NCBI GenBank assembly: GCA_001801995.1
Contig: MGZB01000028.1
Span: 1 to 64,000, forward strand
From: Gammaproteobacteria bacterium RIFOXYD12_FULL_61_37
GTDB lineage: Bacteria > Pseudomonadota > Gammaproteobacteria > Chromatiales > Chromatiaceae
Reading direction: 5' to 3'
Length of the DNA stretch: 64,000 nucleotides
Both the position numbers and the translations under genes were made by a program. The number at the start of each line of letters is the position of its first letter. Within the stretch, counting starts at the first letter, position 1. Below, one piece after another: positions 1-9,822 of the stretch. The notes under the pieces are model-generated. The model was not told the DNA's origin, did not search any database, and was given only the letters and a program-made list of their open reading frames with translations.

Positions 1-61
1 ACCGTGGCACCGCCGGGAAACCAGGCGGCAACAGAGAACACAAACTTCGGCCTAAACGGGG

Positions 62-2884
62 GTGAGGCACCGGTTTACTCTCCGGCTCAATCTGACCGCT
101 GGCGTCCCCCAGCACGGCCAGTTGATCAAAAACCCCGACGGCAGCTATCTCTACAGCCCCGATGCCAACTGGAACGGCGTGGACAGCTTCAGCTACAAGG
201 TCAATGACGGCGAACTCGACTCCAACCTCGCCAGAGTCACCCTGACCATCATCCCGGTGAACGACGCCCCGGTGGCCCGTGACGACGCCTTCACCCTGGA
301 TGAAGACCGGGTCATCCACCTCGACCTCCTGGCCAACGACGGCGATGTCGAGGGCGATGCCCTGCGCCTCATCCTCCTGAGCCAGCCGGCCCACGGCAGC
401 CTGACCCTGAACCCCGACAACAGCCTCGACTACCGGCCCCAGGCCCAGTGGAGCGGGGAAGATGGCTTCAGCTACCGGATCAACGACGGGGAACTCGACT
501 CCCCGGAGGCCCAGGTCCGCCTCATCGTCAACCCCGTCGCCGATGCCCCGCTGCTGATCATCGATGAAGCCACAGGCCCCAGCCGCGAGATCTTCCGCAC
601 CGGCTGGGAGAGCGTCCCCAATCGCAACCGCACCTCCACCCTGGTGCCAGAGAAGACCCTCGACGGCTGGACCCGCATCACCCGTCCCGACCCGAGCTGT
701 GGCGGCGCCAACGGCTTCGAGATCTGGAGCAGCGGCGACCGCATGCACAATGCCCAGAACAAACTCCAGACCGTCCAGGCCGCCCCCGGCAACGGCAACA
801 ACTGGCTCGAACTCAACGACGCCAGGGGCGAAGGCCACCAGACCCTCGCCATCGAACGCCAGATCGAGACCCTCGCCGGTGCCACCTATACCCTCAGCCT
901 CGACCTCGCCGGACGCCTGGGCTACGGCGCCGATACCACCCGGATCGGCATCACCCTCGATGGCCTGCGCATCGGCGGGGATGAGAGCACCAGCCCCCCG
1001 GACGCCCTCGACTGGCGCACCCGCAGCTTCCAGTTCACCGGTTCCGGCGGTACCCAGACCCTGCGCATCGCCACCGAGGCGACCCACCGCGACAAGAACG
1101 GCCGGGGCATGATGCTCGACGACATCCGCCTGACCGAGACTTGGCCGGCCAACACCGGCTTCGAGGACAGCGCCATCCGCCTCTCGGCCCTCAGCGCCGC
1201 GCTCGTCGACAGGGACGGTTCCGAGGTATTGACCCTGGCCATCGAGGCCATCCCCCCCGGCGCCACCCTGAGCGACGGCAGCCACCGCTTCACCGCCACC
1301 CCGGACCAAACCCGCACCGACATCAGCGGCTGGAACCTCGGCAACCTCAGCCTCACTCCGCCCCCGGACTTCAACGGACGATTCAGCCTCCAGATCATCG
1401 CCACCGCCACCGAGCAGGCCAATCAGGCCCAGGCCAGCACCACCGCCGAACTCCCGCTGAACGTCCTGCCGGTGAACGATGCCCCCCTGGCCCGCGATGC
1501 CCGCTTCACCCTGGACCAAGACGGCAAGCTCATCATCGACTTCAGCCCCCTGGTCAGCGACGTGGACGGCGATCCCCTGAGCCTGACCCTGACAAAACCC
1601 AAACACGGCAGCCTCAGCCGCAACGCCGACGGCACCTATACCTACACACCCAAACGCGGCTACAGCGGAACAGACGGCTTCGGCTACAGCGTCACCGACG
1701 GCAGACTGAGCGCCAGCGCCACCCTCGAACTGCGCATCCTCCCCGTCAACCATCCCCCCGTCTGGTGCAGCACCCCGCCCGGACGGGTCGAACTGCAACC
1801 GGTCACTATCGACGACTTCGCCTACAGGGATGTAGGTGAGGGGCGTGAGCTGGGAGCGGCAAGCTTCTTCCAGGCCGGCGGAACGGCAGGCACCTCCGCC
1901 CGGCTGACCTTCGACTGGCTCTACCGCGAGGCCGCCTACAACAACGAGATCGGCCTCTACCGGGTCGATGACGCCAGCGGACGCATCGGCAGCCTCAAGC
2001 CGGGGGACAAGGGCTACGCCGCCGCAGCCCTTGCTATCGAACGCGCCATCGTCCTCTTCCAGAGCGGCAGGGGCCAAGGCGCCAAGACGGATATTGCCTT
2101 GCCGGCTGGCCAGTATCTCGGCTACTACCTGATCCAGAACGCCAGCAGCGCCCAATGGCGGAACAAGAACCCTGCCAATCGCTCCGGCCAAGGACCGCTC
2201 GCCTTCTTCTCGGCACCCGCCGCCAATCCCGACAAGATCGATCACCTGCACGCCACCTGGCAGGGCAACGGGCTCCGGCTGGCCTGGGAAGACCAGACCG
2301 GGGGCGGCGATCGGGACTTCGACGACGCCATCATCGGCGCCCAAGGACTCGTCCAGAGCTTCCAGCCCTTCGTCTATCAGGCCAAGGCCAGCGACAAGGA
2401 CGGCGACAAGCTCGGTTACCGCCTGCTGGAAGGACCAGCAGGGGCGCGCATCGACGCCATCACCGGCCGGCTCACCTGGGATAAACCCCAGCCCGGCCGC
2501 CAGGGCTTCCGTATCGAAGTGACCGATGGCAAAGGCGGTACGGCCGAACAGCAGTTCAGCATCGACTTCCGCGCCCCGCAGGATCAAGGCCACTGCGACG
2601 GCAAGAGCGCCAGCATCCAGATCCAGGCCCAGCCGTCCCGGCAGGAGGACCGGCAGCCGGACGGCGACGGCCGTTACATCCTCATCAACCCGAGCCAGTC
2701 CCGAGGCCAGAAACAGGCGCCAAATGGAACCGAAGGAAAGGTGGACTGGAACGGCACCGCCCCTGCCAGCCTCTGCCAGACCCCCGTCAGGACCGACGCC
2801 TGGCTGGCCGATCTTTTGTGCCCCAGCCCCCAGGAAAAGGGCCTGGCCGAGTTGACCGGGTTGGTGGTGAGGATGAAGGGGTGA
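62..2884 (+). CDS. Large cadherin-like / DUF4114 surface protein, N-terminally incomplete
   Basis: Probable secreted or surface-anchored adhesin-type protein of at least 940 residues. Seen: cadherin/VCBS-like repeats with the PVNDAP linker at about residues 1-75, 75-165, 365-475 and 473-568. Between them is a galactose-binding-like jelly-roll segment (about 177-360). A DUF4114-like domain at about 596-765 ends in an Asp/Gly-rich stretch (GGGDRDFDDAI), and a last Ig-like repeat lies at about 768-840. DVEGD and DVDGD motifs suggest calcium binding. The first repeat begins abruptly: the only upstream start is GTG 62, an in-frame stop lies at 53-55, and no signal peptide is visible, so the front of the gene is frameshifted, deleted or misassembled. 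No RTX tail or sortase-type anchor is seen. The adaptor, M50 and SecA-like genes downstream suggest a dedicated export route. Function as an adhesin is inferred. Confidence 0.7.
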   Translation: MRHRFTLRLNLTAGVPQHGQLIKNPDGSYLYSPDANWNGVDSFSYKVNDGELDSNLARVTLTIIPVNDAPVARDDAFTLDEDRVIHLDLLANDGDVEGDALRLILLSQPAHGSLTLNPDNSLDYRPQAQWSGEDGFSYRINDGELDSPEAQVRLIVNPVADAPLLIIDEATGPSREIFRTGWESVPNRNRTSTLVPEKTLDGWTRITRPDPSCGGANGFEIWSSGDRMHNAQNKLQTVQAAPGNGNNWLELNDARGEGHQTLAIERQIETLAGATYTLSLDLAGRLGYGADTTRIGITLDGLRIGGDESTSPPDALDWRTRSFQFTGSGGTQTLRIATEATHRDKNGRGMMLDDIRLTETWPANTGFEDSAIRLSALSAALVDRDGSEVLTLAIEAIPPGATLSDGSHRFTATPDQTRTDISGWNLGNLSLTPPPDFNGRFSLQIIATATEQANQAQASTTAELPLNVLPVNDAPLARDARFTLDQDGKLIIDFSPLVSDVDGDPLSLTLTKPKHGSLSRNADGTYTYTPKRGYSGTDGFGYSVTDGRLSASATLELRILPVNHPPVWCSTPPGRVELQPVTIDDFAYRDVGEGRELGAASFFQAGGTAGTSARLTFDWLYREAAYNNEIGLYRVDDASGRIGSLKPGDKGYAAAALAIERAIVLFQSGRGQGAKTDIALPAGQYLGYYLIQNASSAQWRNKNPANRSGQGPLAFFSAPAANPDKIDHLHATWQGNGLRLAWEDQTGGGDRDFDDAIIGAQGLVQSFQPFVYQAKASDKDGDKLGYRLLEGPAGARIDAITGRLTWDKPQPGRQGFRIEVTDGKGGTAEQQFSIDFRAPQDQGHCDGKSASIQIQAQPSRQEDRQPDGDGRYILINPSQSRGQKQAPNGTEGKVDWNGTAPASLCQTPVRTDAWLADLLCPSPQEKGLAELTGLVVRMKG

Positions 2885-2941
2885 GGCGCTTCTATGCGCT
2901 AAACTGCAATCAATATCCCCGAGAGGAAGGAGCTAAACATT

Positions 2942-3139
2942 ATGTCTATGGTAATCAACGCCGCAGTGCCAGACCGTTTATGGCAACAAGCACAGGCCAT
3001 GGTGGAGCAGGGCTGGGTCAGCGATATGGAATCCTTGATCGCGGAATCATTGCGCCGTTACATCGACTCCCATCAGGAAGTCATTACGGAGCAATTCATT
3101 CGGAGCGACATCGACTGGGGCCTCCATGGGAGCGACTAA
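2942..3139 (+). CDS. Ribbon-helix-helix type antitoxin
   Basis: A 65-residue protein whose N-terminal 45 residues fit a ribbon-helix-helix DNA-binding fold (short strand VINAAVPDRL, then two helices with SDMESLIAESLRRYI). Its acidic, Trp-containing tail fits a toxin-neutralising segment. A clear AAGGAG ribosome site at about 2925-2930 supports ATG 2942; an ORF in another frame overlaps but has no such support. It overlaps the next gene by 14 nt, the usual arrangement of a toxin-antitoxin pair, with the antitoxin probably repressing its own promoter. The exact antitoxin family was not identified. Confidence 0.75.
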   Translation: MSMVINAAVPDRLWQQAQAMVEQGWVSDMESLIAESLRRYIDSHQEVITEQFIRSDIDWGLHGSD

Positions 3140-3644
3140 TGGGCAGGATTCGCTTGTCGTCATCGCCGATGCCGGGCCATTGATCCATCTGGATGAGCTT
3201 GCTGCGCTTGATCTGTTAGGTGACTACCGGCAAGTGCTGGTACCTGACGCCGTTTGGCGTGAAGTGGAACGCCATCGCCCGGAAGCCCTGCAATCATCCC
3301 GCATTTGTCTGTCCCGGCAGCCGTTACAGGATACCGCCGGGCTTGCCGATGCGCTGACAGCAATGTACACACTGCATGCGGGCGAACGGGAGGCGTTGGC
3401 GTTATGTTTGGCTCAACCGAAGAGTCTGTTGCTGACGGATGACACCGCAGCCCGAATGGCGGCGAGTGTTTCCGGTATCGATGCACACGGCACGGTGGGC
3501 CTTCTGATCCGGGCCGTGCGTCGTCGATTGCGCAGCAAAGAAGAAGTTCTTCGTCTGCTGGCTGATATTCCACGGCGCAGTACGCTGCATATTCGCCCCT
3601 CTTTTCTGGCGGACATCATTCGGGAAGTCGACGAAAGTGCCTGA
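3126..3644 (+). CDS. PIN-like (DUF3368-type) toxin
   Basis: A 172-residue protein with a PIN-like fold: the strand VVIADAGPLIHL carries the first acidic residue, a conserved Glu follows in VWREVERH, and LLTDDTAAR supplies the later acidic pair. This pattern fits the DUF3368 group of predicted ribonuclease toxins. It follows a ribbon-helix-helix antitoxin with a 14-nt overlap. Its stop codon overlaps the start of the next gene as TGATG (3642-3646), which suggests translational coupling to the HlyD-type adaptor and is unusual for a toxin gene. RNase activity is family inference. Confidence 0.75.
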   Translation: MGATNGQDSLVVIADAGPLIHLDELAALDLLGDYRQVLVPDAVWREVERHRPEALQSSRICLSRQPLQDTAGLADALTAMYTLHAGEREALALCLAQPKSLLLTDDTAARMAASVSGIDAHGTVGLLIRAVRRRLRSKEEVLRLLADIPRRSTLHIRPSFLADIIREVDESA

Positions 3645-5474
3645 TGGAGTGCCGCAGCATTCACAATAAATATGCCTGGGACGCATTTGTCGCCGCCCGG
3701 ACAGCGGAGGATCGCTGTCGCAATTGGCTGGCGCTGGTGTGTGGTCGAGTTGCAGGGGTTCAGGCCGGGGCTGTGTTAGTGGCAAGCCAGGAGGTGCATA
3801 CCTATGTGCCCCTGGCGGTGTGGCCGGAGGCCATGGCGGAAATGGGGCGGCTCGCGGAGGTGGTGGAGGAATCCCTGCGCGAGCAACGAGCCCTGGTGCG
3901 GGCCTCTTCCCGTAGCGGCAGCGAGATCTATCACCTTGCCTACCCGCTCCAGCCGGATCAGCGAATCGAAGCCGTTGTGGCCCTGGAGGTCGCCTGTTCC
4001 CGTGAGGCGGTGGATCTGGCACTGAAGGAGATCCACTGGGGGAGTGCCTGGCTGATCACTCTGTTGGCGGGGCGCCAACTGGAAGAGGCCAATCGCGGCA
4101 AGGACCGCTTGGCTTCGGTACTTGAGACGATGGCGGTCGGCCCTGCGCCACGGCAAGATGCAACAGGCTATGTTCGAGCTGGTGAGTGCCCTGAGAGGAA
4201 GATTTTCCTGCACACGGGTGGCCATCGGCCTCGTGAGTCATGCCGAGGTCAGCCTGCTGGCCATCTCGGATGCGGCAACCTTCGAAAAACGGACTGCCCT
4301 GGCCAAGGCCTATGTGGCTGCGATGCACGAAGCCCATGATCTGTATCGGGTGCTGCAATCCACGGCCGCACCCGTCGGCGCCGAGGGGGACAGGGTAGCA
4401 ACACCGAAACATGATGCCTTGAGAAACCTGTCCGGCGCCGGCGTCGCCCTTTCCCAACCGCTGATGATCTCGGCGCAATGCGTGGGCATTGTCACCCTGG
4501 AGCGGGAGTCGGAACCCTTCTCGGCCGATGACCGGGTTTGGCTGGATGCCTTTTCCGCCCTGTTCGCCCCCGTCATCGAACAGCGCCGAAGGGCGGAGCG
4601 AGGAGCCGTTGGGCGTCTGAACGACGATGTGCGGGGTCTGCTGGAGAAATTCTTTGGCCCGAGGCACCTGGTGTGGAAGGTATCCGCAACGCTGGTTCTG
4701 CTGCTGACCCTGCTGATGGTGGCGCTACCCTTCGAGTATCGCGTCACCGCCAGGACGGTCATCGAGGGAGAGGTGCAGCGGGTCGCGGCGGCACCGTTCG
4801 AGGGCTTTATCGGCGCGGCTTTCGTGCGCGCCGGGGACAGCGTCACCGCCGGCCAGCCCTTGGCCCAGCTCGATGATCGCGAGTTGCGCATCGAACAGGC
4901 GCGCTGGGATAGCGAGCGCAGGCAGTTCGAGAATAAATTGCGGGAGGCCATGGCTGGCCACGATCTGACGGCGGTGCAGGTGGTCGGGGCACAGCTTGCA
5001 CAGGCCGAGGCCCAGCTCGATCTGGTGACGGGGAAGATCGAGCGTGCCCATCTGACAGCCCCTTTCGATGGCATCGTCGTTTCGGGGGATCTGAGCCAGA
5101 GGATTGGGGCGCCGGTGCAACTGGGCGAGAAGCTGTTCGAGATCGCCCCCCTGCAAAGCTACCGCATCATCCTGCAGGTGGATGAGCGCGAGATCCGTCA
5201 TGTTCAGATGGGCCAGGAGGGCGACTTGGTCATCACGGGCATTGCCGGAGAGCCGATGCCGTTCCGGGCATCCAAGGTGACCCCGGTGGCGATGGCGCAG
5301 GATGGCAGGAACTTTTTCCGGGTGGAAGCGGACCTGATGGACGCTTCACCGCGCTTGAGACCGGGAATGGAAGGGGTGGGCAAGATCAGGGTGGGCAGCC
5401 GGTCACTCTGGTGGATCTTCACCCATTCATTCTCGGACTGGCTGATCCTGAAACTCTGGACCTGGTTACCCTGA
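3644..5474 (+). pseudogene. GAF-HlyD family periplasmic adaptor, split by a 1-base frameshift
   Basis: One gene in two frames. The first part (3644 to about 4138, residues about 1-165) is a GAF-like sensor region; the second (about 4140-5474) continues the GAF region. A membrane segment follows (around VSATLVLLLTLLMVAL), then a HlyD-like half with barrel-sandwich and beta-barrel segments (VIEGEVQRVAAAPFEGFI, TAPFDGIVVSG). Removing one G near 4139 joins LETMAV to ALRHGKMQQAMFELVSAL without a gap. Proteins with this layout sit beside M50-type membrane proteins, as here. The role would be a membrane-fusion adaptor in export, with the GAF part possibly cytoplasmic. ATG 3644 overlaps the toxin stop codon. 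Either the gene is decayed or the sequence has an error; the rest shows no decay, which favours an error or a recent mutation. Confidence 0.7.
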
Positions 5475-5486
5475 GAGGTTGCCGAA

Positions 5487-7634
5487 GTGGCGCGTACTCT
5501 ATTCAGTCCCTCCTGGCATAGCGTGGCCGACCTGCGTCCGCGCCTGTTGCCACAGGCCCGGATTTGCCGTCACCTCTATCGCGGCCAGGTCTGGTATCTG
5601 GTCCAGGACCAGACGGGGGGCCGTTATCACCGCCTGACCCCGGCGGCTTATGCGTTGGTGCTGGAAATGGACGGCTCGCGGACTGTGCGAAGCCTGTGGG
5701 AACGCGCCAATACCAGCGGATTGGGGGATGCCTGTACCCAAACCGAGATGGTGGATCTGCTTATCCAACTGCACGCCGCCGACCTGCTTCAGGTAGACGC
5801 AACCCCCGACTCGGTGGCTCTGTTCGATCGCTACCAGAAGAAACGGCGCGCGACCCTGAAGCAATGGGTATTGAACCCCATGAGCCTGAAATTGCCTCTG
5901 GTCGATCCCGATGCGTTCTTGATGCGTTGGTCACCGTATCTGGCCTGGTGTTTCGGTCGTGTCGGGGCAGCGGTCTGGCTGTTGGTCGTGCTGCCCGCGA
6001 TGCTCCTGGCCGCGCAGCATTGGCAAGAGTTGACCAACAATCTCTCAGACCAGGTGCTCTCCTCCAGCAATCTTATCGTGATGGCGTTGGTCTATCCCCT
6101 GGTCAAGCTGCTGCACGAACTGGGGCACGGCTTTGCAACCCGTGTCTGGGGCGGCGCCGTACATGAAATGGGGCTGATGTTCCTCGTGTTCGCCCCGGTT
6201 CCCTATGTCGATGCCTCGTCTTCCGCGGCCTTTCCTTCCAAATCACAGCGGGCCATCGTGGCGGCGGCGGGGATGCTCGTGGAGCTTTTCCTCGCCGCCC
6301 TGGCCCTGTATGTCTGGCTCCTGGCTGAACCCGGGGTGGTGAGGGCCATCGCCTTCAATATCATGGTGGTGGCCGGGGTCTCGACCTTGGTCATCAATGG
6401 CAATCCGCTGCTTCGCTACGACGGTTATTACATACTGAGTGACCTGATCGAGATGCCCAATCTGGCGCAGCGCGGACAGAAGTATCTGGCCTATCTGTGG
6501 GATCGCTACCTGTTCGGCGTCCATGACCTGGAGCCGCTGCGGGAAACGCCCGCCGAAAAACCCTGGTTGCTTTTCTATACGCCGCTGGCCTGGTGTTACC
6601 GTGTGTTCATCACGATCACCATCATCCTCTTCGTGGCGGGGGAGTTCTTCATCTTCGGGGTGCTGATAGCGCTGTGGGGGCTGTTCACGCTGTTGGGGAT
6701 GCCGCTGTGGAAGGCGTATCGTCACGTGACGAGAAGCCCCCTATTGCAGCGCCGGCGGGCGCGGGCCATCCGTATCTCCCAGGGGATTTTGGCCGGGATA
6801 CTGATCATTGCCTTTGGGGCGCCGGTACCGCTCTATACCTTCGCGCAGGGGGTGGTCTGGTTGCCGGACGAGTCGCTGGTGCGGGCGGGGGAGGGCGGTT
6901 TCTTCGTGCGCTGGCTGGTCCAGCCGGGCGAGGCTGTCCGGAAGGGGACGCCGCTGTTATTGCTGGAAGACAGGGCATTGACGGCCGAGGTGACGGTCGC
7001 CCGTGCCCGCGTGGCGGAGACGGAGGCGAAATATCGCGCGGAGCAGTTTCTCGATCCGGTGAAGGCGGCCCTGTCGCGGGAGCAGTTGGAACGGGAAAGG
7101 GTCATTTTGCGCAAGACCGAGGAACGTGCCGGAAGGTTGCTGGGCCATGCCGAGACGGATGGCGTACTGATTGCCCCCCAGTCGCAGGACATGCCTGGCC
7201 GGTATTTCAAGAAGGGGGAGCTGATTGCCTATGTCCTGGAAAAACAGGCACTGATCGCCCGCGTCGTGGTGCCGCAGGGCGATATCGATCTGGTGCGGAA
7301 CCGTTACCGTTCGGCCGAGTTCCGTGCTGCGGACTGGATTGCCCAGGCCCATGTCGCCGACGTGGTCAGGCAAGCGGTTGGGGGAGTGGACGAACTGCCG
7401 ACTGCGGCCCTGGGTATCCAGGGGGGCGGGGAGATTCCAACATTGCCGGGCGATTCGAACGGTGTCAAAACGATGGAGCGCGTGTTCACGGTCGATTTGG
7501 CGCTGCCCGCCACTCCACCCCAATCCGCTTTCGGCAAAAGGGCCCTTGTCCGCTTCGACCATGGCTTCGAGCCCCTGGCCTGGCAGGGCATGCGCCGGCT
7601 GCGACAGCTCTTTTTGAGCCGCTTCGGTGTTTGA
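5487..7634 (+). CDS. M50-type (site-2 protease-like) membrane protein with PqqD-like and biotinyl-lipoyl-like parts
   Basis: A 715-residue polytopic membrane protein. The N-terminal about 100 residues resemble a PqqD-like segment (GQVWYLVQDQTGGRYHRLT). The membrane core carries the zinc-protease motif HELGH at residues 210-214 and the partner motif LLRYDGYY with Asp about 312, as in S2P/M50 metallopeptidases. After further helices, residues about 470-715 form an adaptor-like region with barrel-sandwich hairpins and a coiled coil. It starts at GTG 5487, 12 nt after the adaptor gene, and overlaps the SecA-like gene by 8 nt. Related proteins are often annotated as HlyD-family or peptidase M50 proteins next to GAF-HlyD genes. 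The role is probably an export-complex component; whether it cleaves a substrate is unknown. Confidence 0.75.
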   Translation: MARTLFSPSWHSVADLRPRLLPQARICRHLYRGQVWYLVQDQTGGRYHRLTPAAYALVLEMDGSRTVRSLWERANTSGLGDACTQTEMVDLLIQLHAADLLQVDATPDSVALFDRYQKKRRATLKQWVLNPMSLKLPLVDPDAFLMRWSPYLAWCFGRVGAAVWLLVVLPAMLLAAQHWQELTNNLSDQVLSSSNLIVMALVYPLVKLLHELGHGFATRVWGGAVHEMGLMFLVFAPVPYVDASSSAAFPSKSQRAIVAAAGMLVELFLAALALYVWLLAEPGVVRAIAFNIMVVAGVSTLVINGNPLLRYDGYYILSDLIEMPNLAQRGQKYLAYLWDRYLFGVHDLEPLRETPAEKPWLLFYTPLAWCYRVFITITIILFVAGEFFIFGVLIALWGLFTLLGMPLWKAYRHVTRSPLLQRRRARAIRISQGILAGILIIAFGAPVPLYTFAQGVVWLPDESLVRAGEGGFFVRWLVQPGEAVRKGTPLLLLEDRALTAEVTVARARVAETEAKYRAEQFLDPVKAALSREQLERERVILRKTEERAGRLLGHAETDGVLIAPQSQDMPGRYFKKGELIAYVLEKQALIARVVVPQGDIDLVRNRYRSAEFRAADWIAQAHVADVVRQAVGGVDELPTAALGIQGGGEIPTLPGDSNGVKTMERVFTVDLALPATPPQSAFGKRALVRFDHGFEPLAWQGMRRLRQLFLSRFGV

Positions 7635-9615
7635 TGTGCGCGCACTGCTGGTGGGGCGGGGCATCGAGGTGGGCGATGGCGCCTATTTCGAGCGCATCGA
7701 CCCGTCGGCCAGCGCCATCGAAGAGAGGTTGCGGGGCATTCTGGCACGGTTTTCATTGGGGCGTGCCAAACCTTCGAGCCGGTTTGTCAGGCGGGTCAAT
7801 GCCTTGGAGGAGGGCCTCTGGGCGCAGAACGACGACGGGCTTCGGCAAGAAATGCGTTCGGTAACGGCACAAATGCGACGAGAGGGGTTCCGCGACGACC
7901 TTCTGCCGGCAGCATTTGCGATTGTTCGCGAGGCGGCGCGTCGTACCCTCGGCATGCGCCACCACGATGTGCAATTGCTGGCAGGTTATGCGTTGCTGAA
8001 AGGGAAGGTCGCCGAGATGGCAACAGGGGAGGGAAAGACGTTGGCGGCAACCCTGGGCGTCTGTACGGCGGTAGCGACAGGGGCCTCGGTGCATGTGGTT
8101 ACGGTAAACGACTATCTGGCCGAGCGCGATGCCGGACAGAATGCGCCACTTTTCCAGTTCTTCGGCCAAACCCTCGGCGTGGTGAAACAGGGCATGCCGG
8201 TCGAGGAGCGGCGGACACAGTATGAAAGCGATGTGGTTTATGTCTCGAACAAGGAACTGGCGTTCGATTACCTGAAGGACATCATCGCCCTGGGAGGGAC
8301 AGTGACGGCGCAGGTGAAATTGCGTCGGCTGCAACGATCCAGCCGACCGGCGACATCCATTCTGCGGGGGCTGCATGTGGCGATAGTCGATGAGGCGGAC
8401 AGCGTGCTGATCGACGAGGCCAGGACCCCCTTGATCATCTCCGAGACCCTGCCGGATGATCTGGGAGAGGCTGTCTATCGGCAAGCGATTTCGATCGCAC
8501 AGGGGTTGCGGCAGCAGGCTGATTTTGCGATCGCCAAGGATCGCGATGTCTGGCTGACCGAGGCAGGGGCGTCCAATGTACTGGGACTGTCCGTGAATCT
8601 CGGCAATATTTGGAAGTCGGCATTGTGGCGAAAAGAACTCGTTCAGAAAGCCCTGTCCGCGCTGCATGCCTTCCATCGCGACCGGCACTACATCGTCGTC
8701 GACGACAAGGTGCAAATCGTTGATGAGTTCACCGGCCGCGTCATGCCGGACCGGACCTGGGAGCGGGGACTGCATCAGATGATCGAGGCCAAGGAGGGTT
8801 GTGAAATCTCCGGACAACGCAAGACCCTGGCGCAGATTACCTATCAGCGCTTCTTCGGCCGCTACCTGCTATTGGCCGGTATGACCGGGACCGCCAAGGA
8901 GGTCGCCCCAGAGTTGAAGCGGGTGTATGACCTGTCCGTTGTCGGTATCCCTACCCATAAACCCAGGCGCCGGATTCGTCTTGCCGACCGCCTGCTTGGA
9001 ACCTCTGTGGTGCGTTGGAAGGAGGTGGCGCATCGCGTCGTCGAGATTGCCGGACAGGGGCGACCCGTACTGATCGGAACCCGTTCGGTGGAAGCGTCTG
9101 AAGCACTCAGTCGGCTGCTGGAGGAGCAGGGGGTCCCGCACAGCGTCTTGAATGCCCGTCAGGACAGGGAAGAGGCCGAGACCATCGCCGATGCCGGCCA
9201 AGCTGGAAGAATCACCGTCGCCACCAACATGGCAGGTCGCGGCACGGATATCAAACTGTCGCCGGAAGTGGCCGAACGCGGCGGTCTGCATGTGATTCTG
9301 ACGGAATTCCATGAGAGTTCTCGTATTGATAGACAACTGTTTGGGCGATCCGCCCGCCAGGGTGATCCGGGCACGGTGGAGGCGATCATCAGCATGGAAG
9401 ATGAAATCTTCTCCCGTTATGTGCCAATTCTCAGCAGGATCTCTCGACCCTATTTGCTCAAAGGCGGGTTCCCGAGCCGTTTGCTGCTCAAGGGCTTGGT
9501 TGCCTATGCCCAGCACAAGGCCGAACGGAACAACCGCCGTATTCGTCTGGACAGCCTCCAACGGGACCGCAAATGGCTGTCGGCCCTGGGGTTTGTTGGG
9601 GTTTCGAGGAAATAA
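7627..9615 (+). CDS. SecA-like accessory translocase ATPase (short SecA paralogue)
   Basis: A 662-residue SecA-family motor, shorter than housekeeping SecA (roughly 830-900 residues). Seen: Walker A ATGEGKT at residues 132-138, the DEAD-type box VDEADSVLIDEARTPLIIS, the preprotein-crosslinking region, DEFTGR, AGMTGTA, and the second motor domain with NMAGRGTDIKLS and GRSARQGDPG. The C-terminal zinc tail that binds SecB and lipids is missing and the C-terminal helical region is shortened. GTG 7627 overlaps the M50 gene; GTG 7636 is an alternative. The placement suggests a substrate-dedicated second SecA for the neighbouring surface protein, by analogy with accessory Sec systems; this is inference. 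Confidence 0.85.
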   Translation: MFDVRALLVGRGIEVGDGAYFERIDPSASAIEERLRGILARFSLGRAKPSSRFVRRVNALEEGLWAQNDDGLRQEMRSVTAQMRREGFRDDLLPAAFAIVREAARRTLGMRHHDVQLLAGYALLKGKVAEMATGEGKTLAATLGVCTAVATGASVHVVTVNDYLAERDAGQNAPLFQFFGQTLGVVKQGMPVEERRTQYESDVVYVSNKELAFDYLKDIIALGGTVTAQVKLRRLQRSSRPATSILRGLHVAIVDEADSVLIDEARTPLIISETLPDDLGEAVYRQAISIAQGLRQQADFAIAKDRDVWLTEAGASNVLGLSVNLGNIWKSALWRKELVQKALSALHAFHRDRHYIVVDDKVQIVDEFTGRVMPDRTWERGLHQMIEAKEGCEISGQRKTLAQITYQRFFGRYLLLAGMTGTAKEVAPELKRVYDLSVVGIPTHKPRRRIRLADRLLGTSVVRWKEVAHRVVEIAGQGRPVLIGTRSVEASEALSRLLEEQGVPHSVLNARQDREEAETIADAGQAGRITVATNMAGRGTDIKLSPEVAERGGLHVILTEFHESSRIDRQLFGRSARQGDPGTVEAIISMEDEIFSRYVPILSRISRPYLLKGGFPSRLLLKGLVAYAQHKAERNNRRIRLDSLQRDRKWLSALGFVGVSRK

Positions 9616-9620
9616 CGGCA

Positions 9621-9725
9621 AGGAAGAGAAAAGAGGTTGTCGAAGCGATTGTTATTCGCCACGAGCCTGCGCATCTGGTCAGGCGAATCTACAACATTCC
9701 GGAACGCACGGTATTTGATTGGTGA
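9621..9725 (+). pseudogene. Possible transposase N-terminal remnant (helix-turn-helix)
   Basis: Right after the SecA-like stop, a 34-codon reading frame with no start codon ends at TGA 9723. It encodes a helix-turn-helix-like string (RHEPAHLVRRIYNIPERTV then FDW) resembling the first helices of IS630- or IS481-type transposases. Only this fragment is present and no terminal repeats were found. It may be an old insertion-sequence end or coincidence. The rest of the 300-base gap to mazF holds only the terminator described separately. Confidence 0.3.
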
Positions 9726-9822
9726 AGTAACAGCGGCTGCCCAATAGCGGCGTGTAGCGGTCGACGCTTGGGCGAAACCGCCGCAACTCGGGGGATTGTA
9801 CCCGAGCGGGCCACAGAAACGG

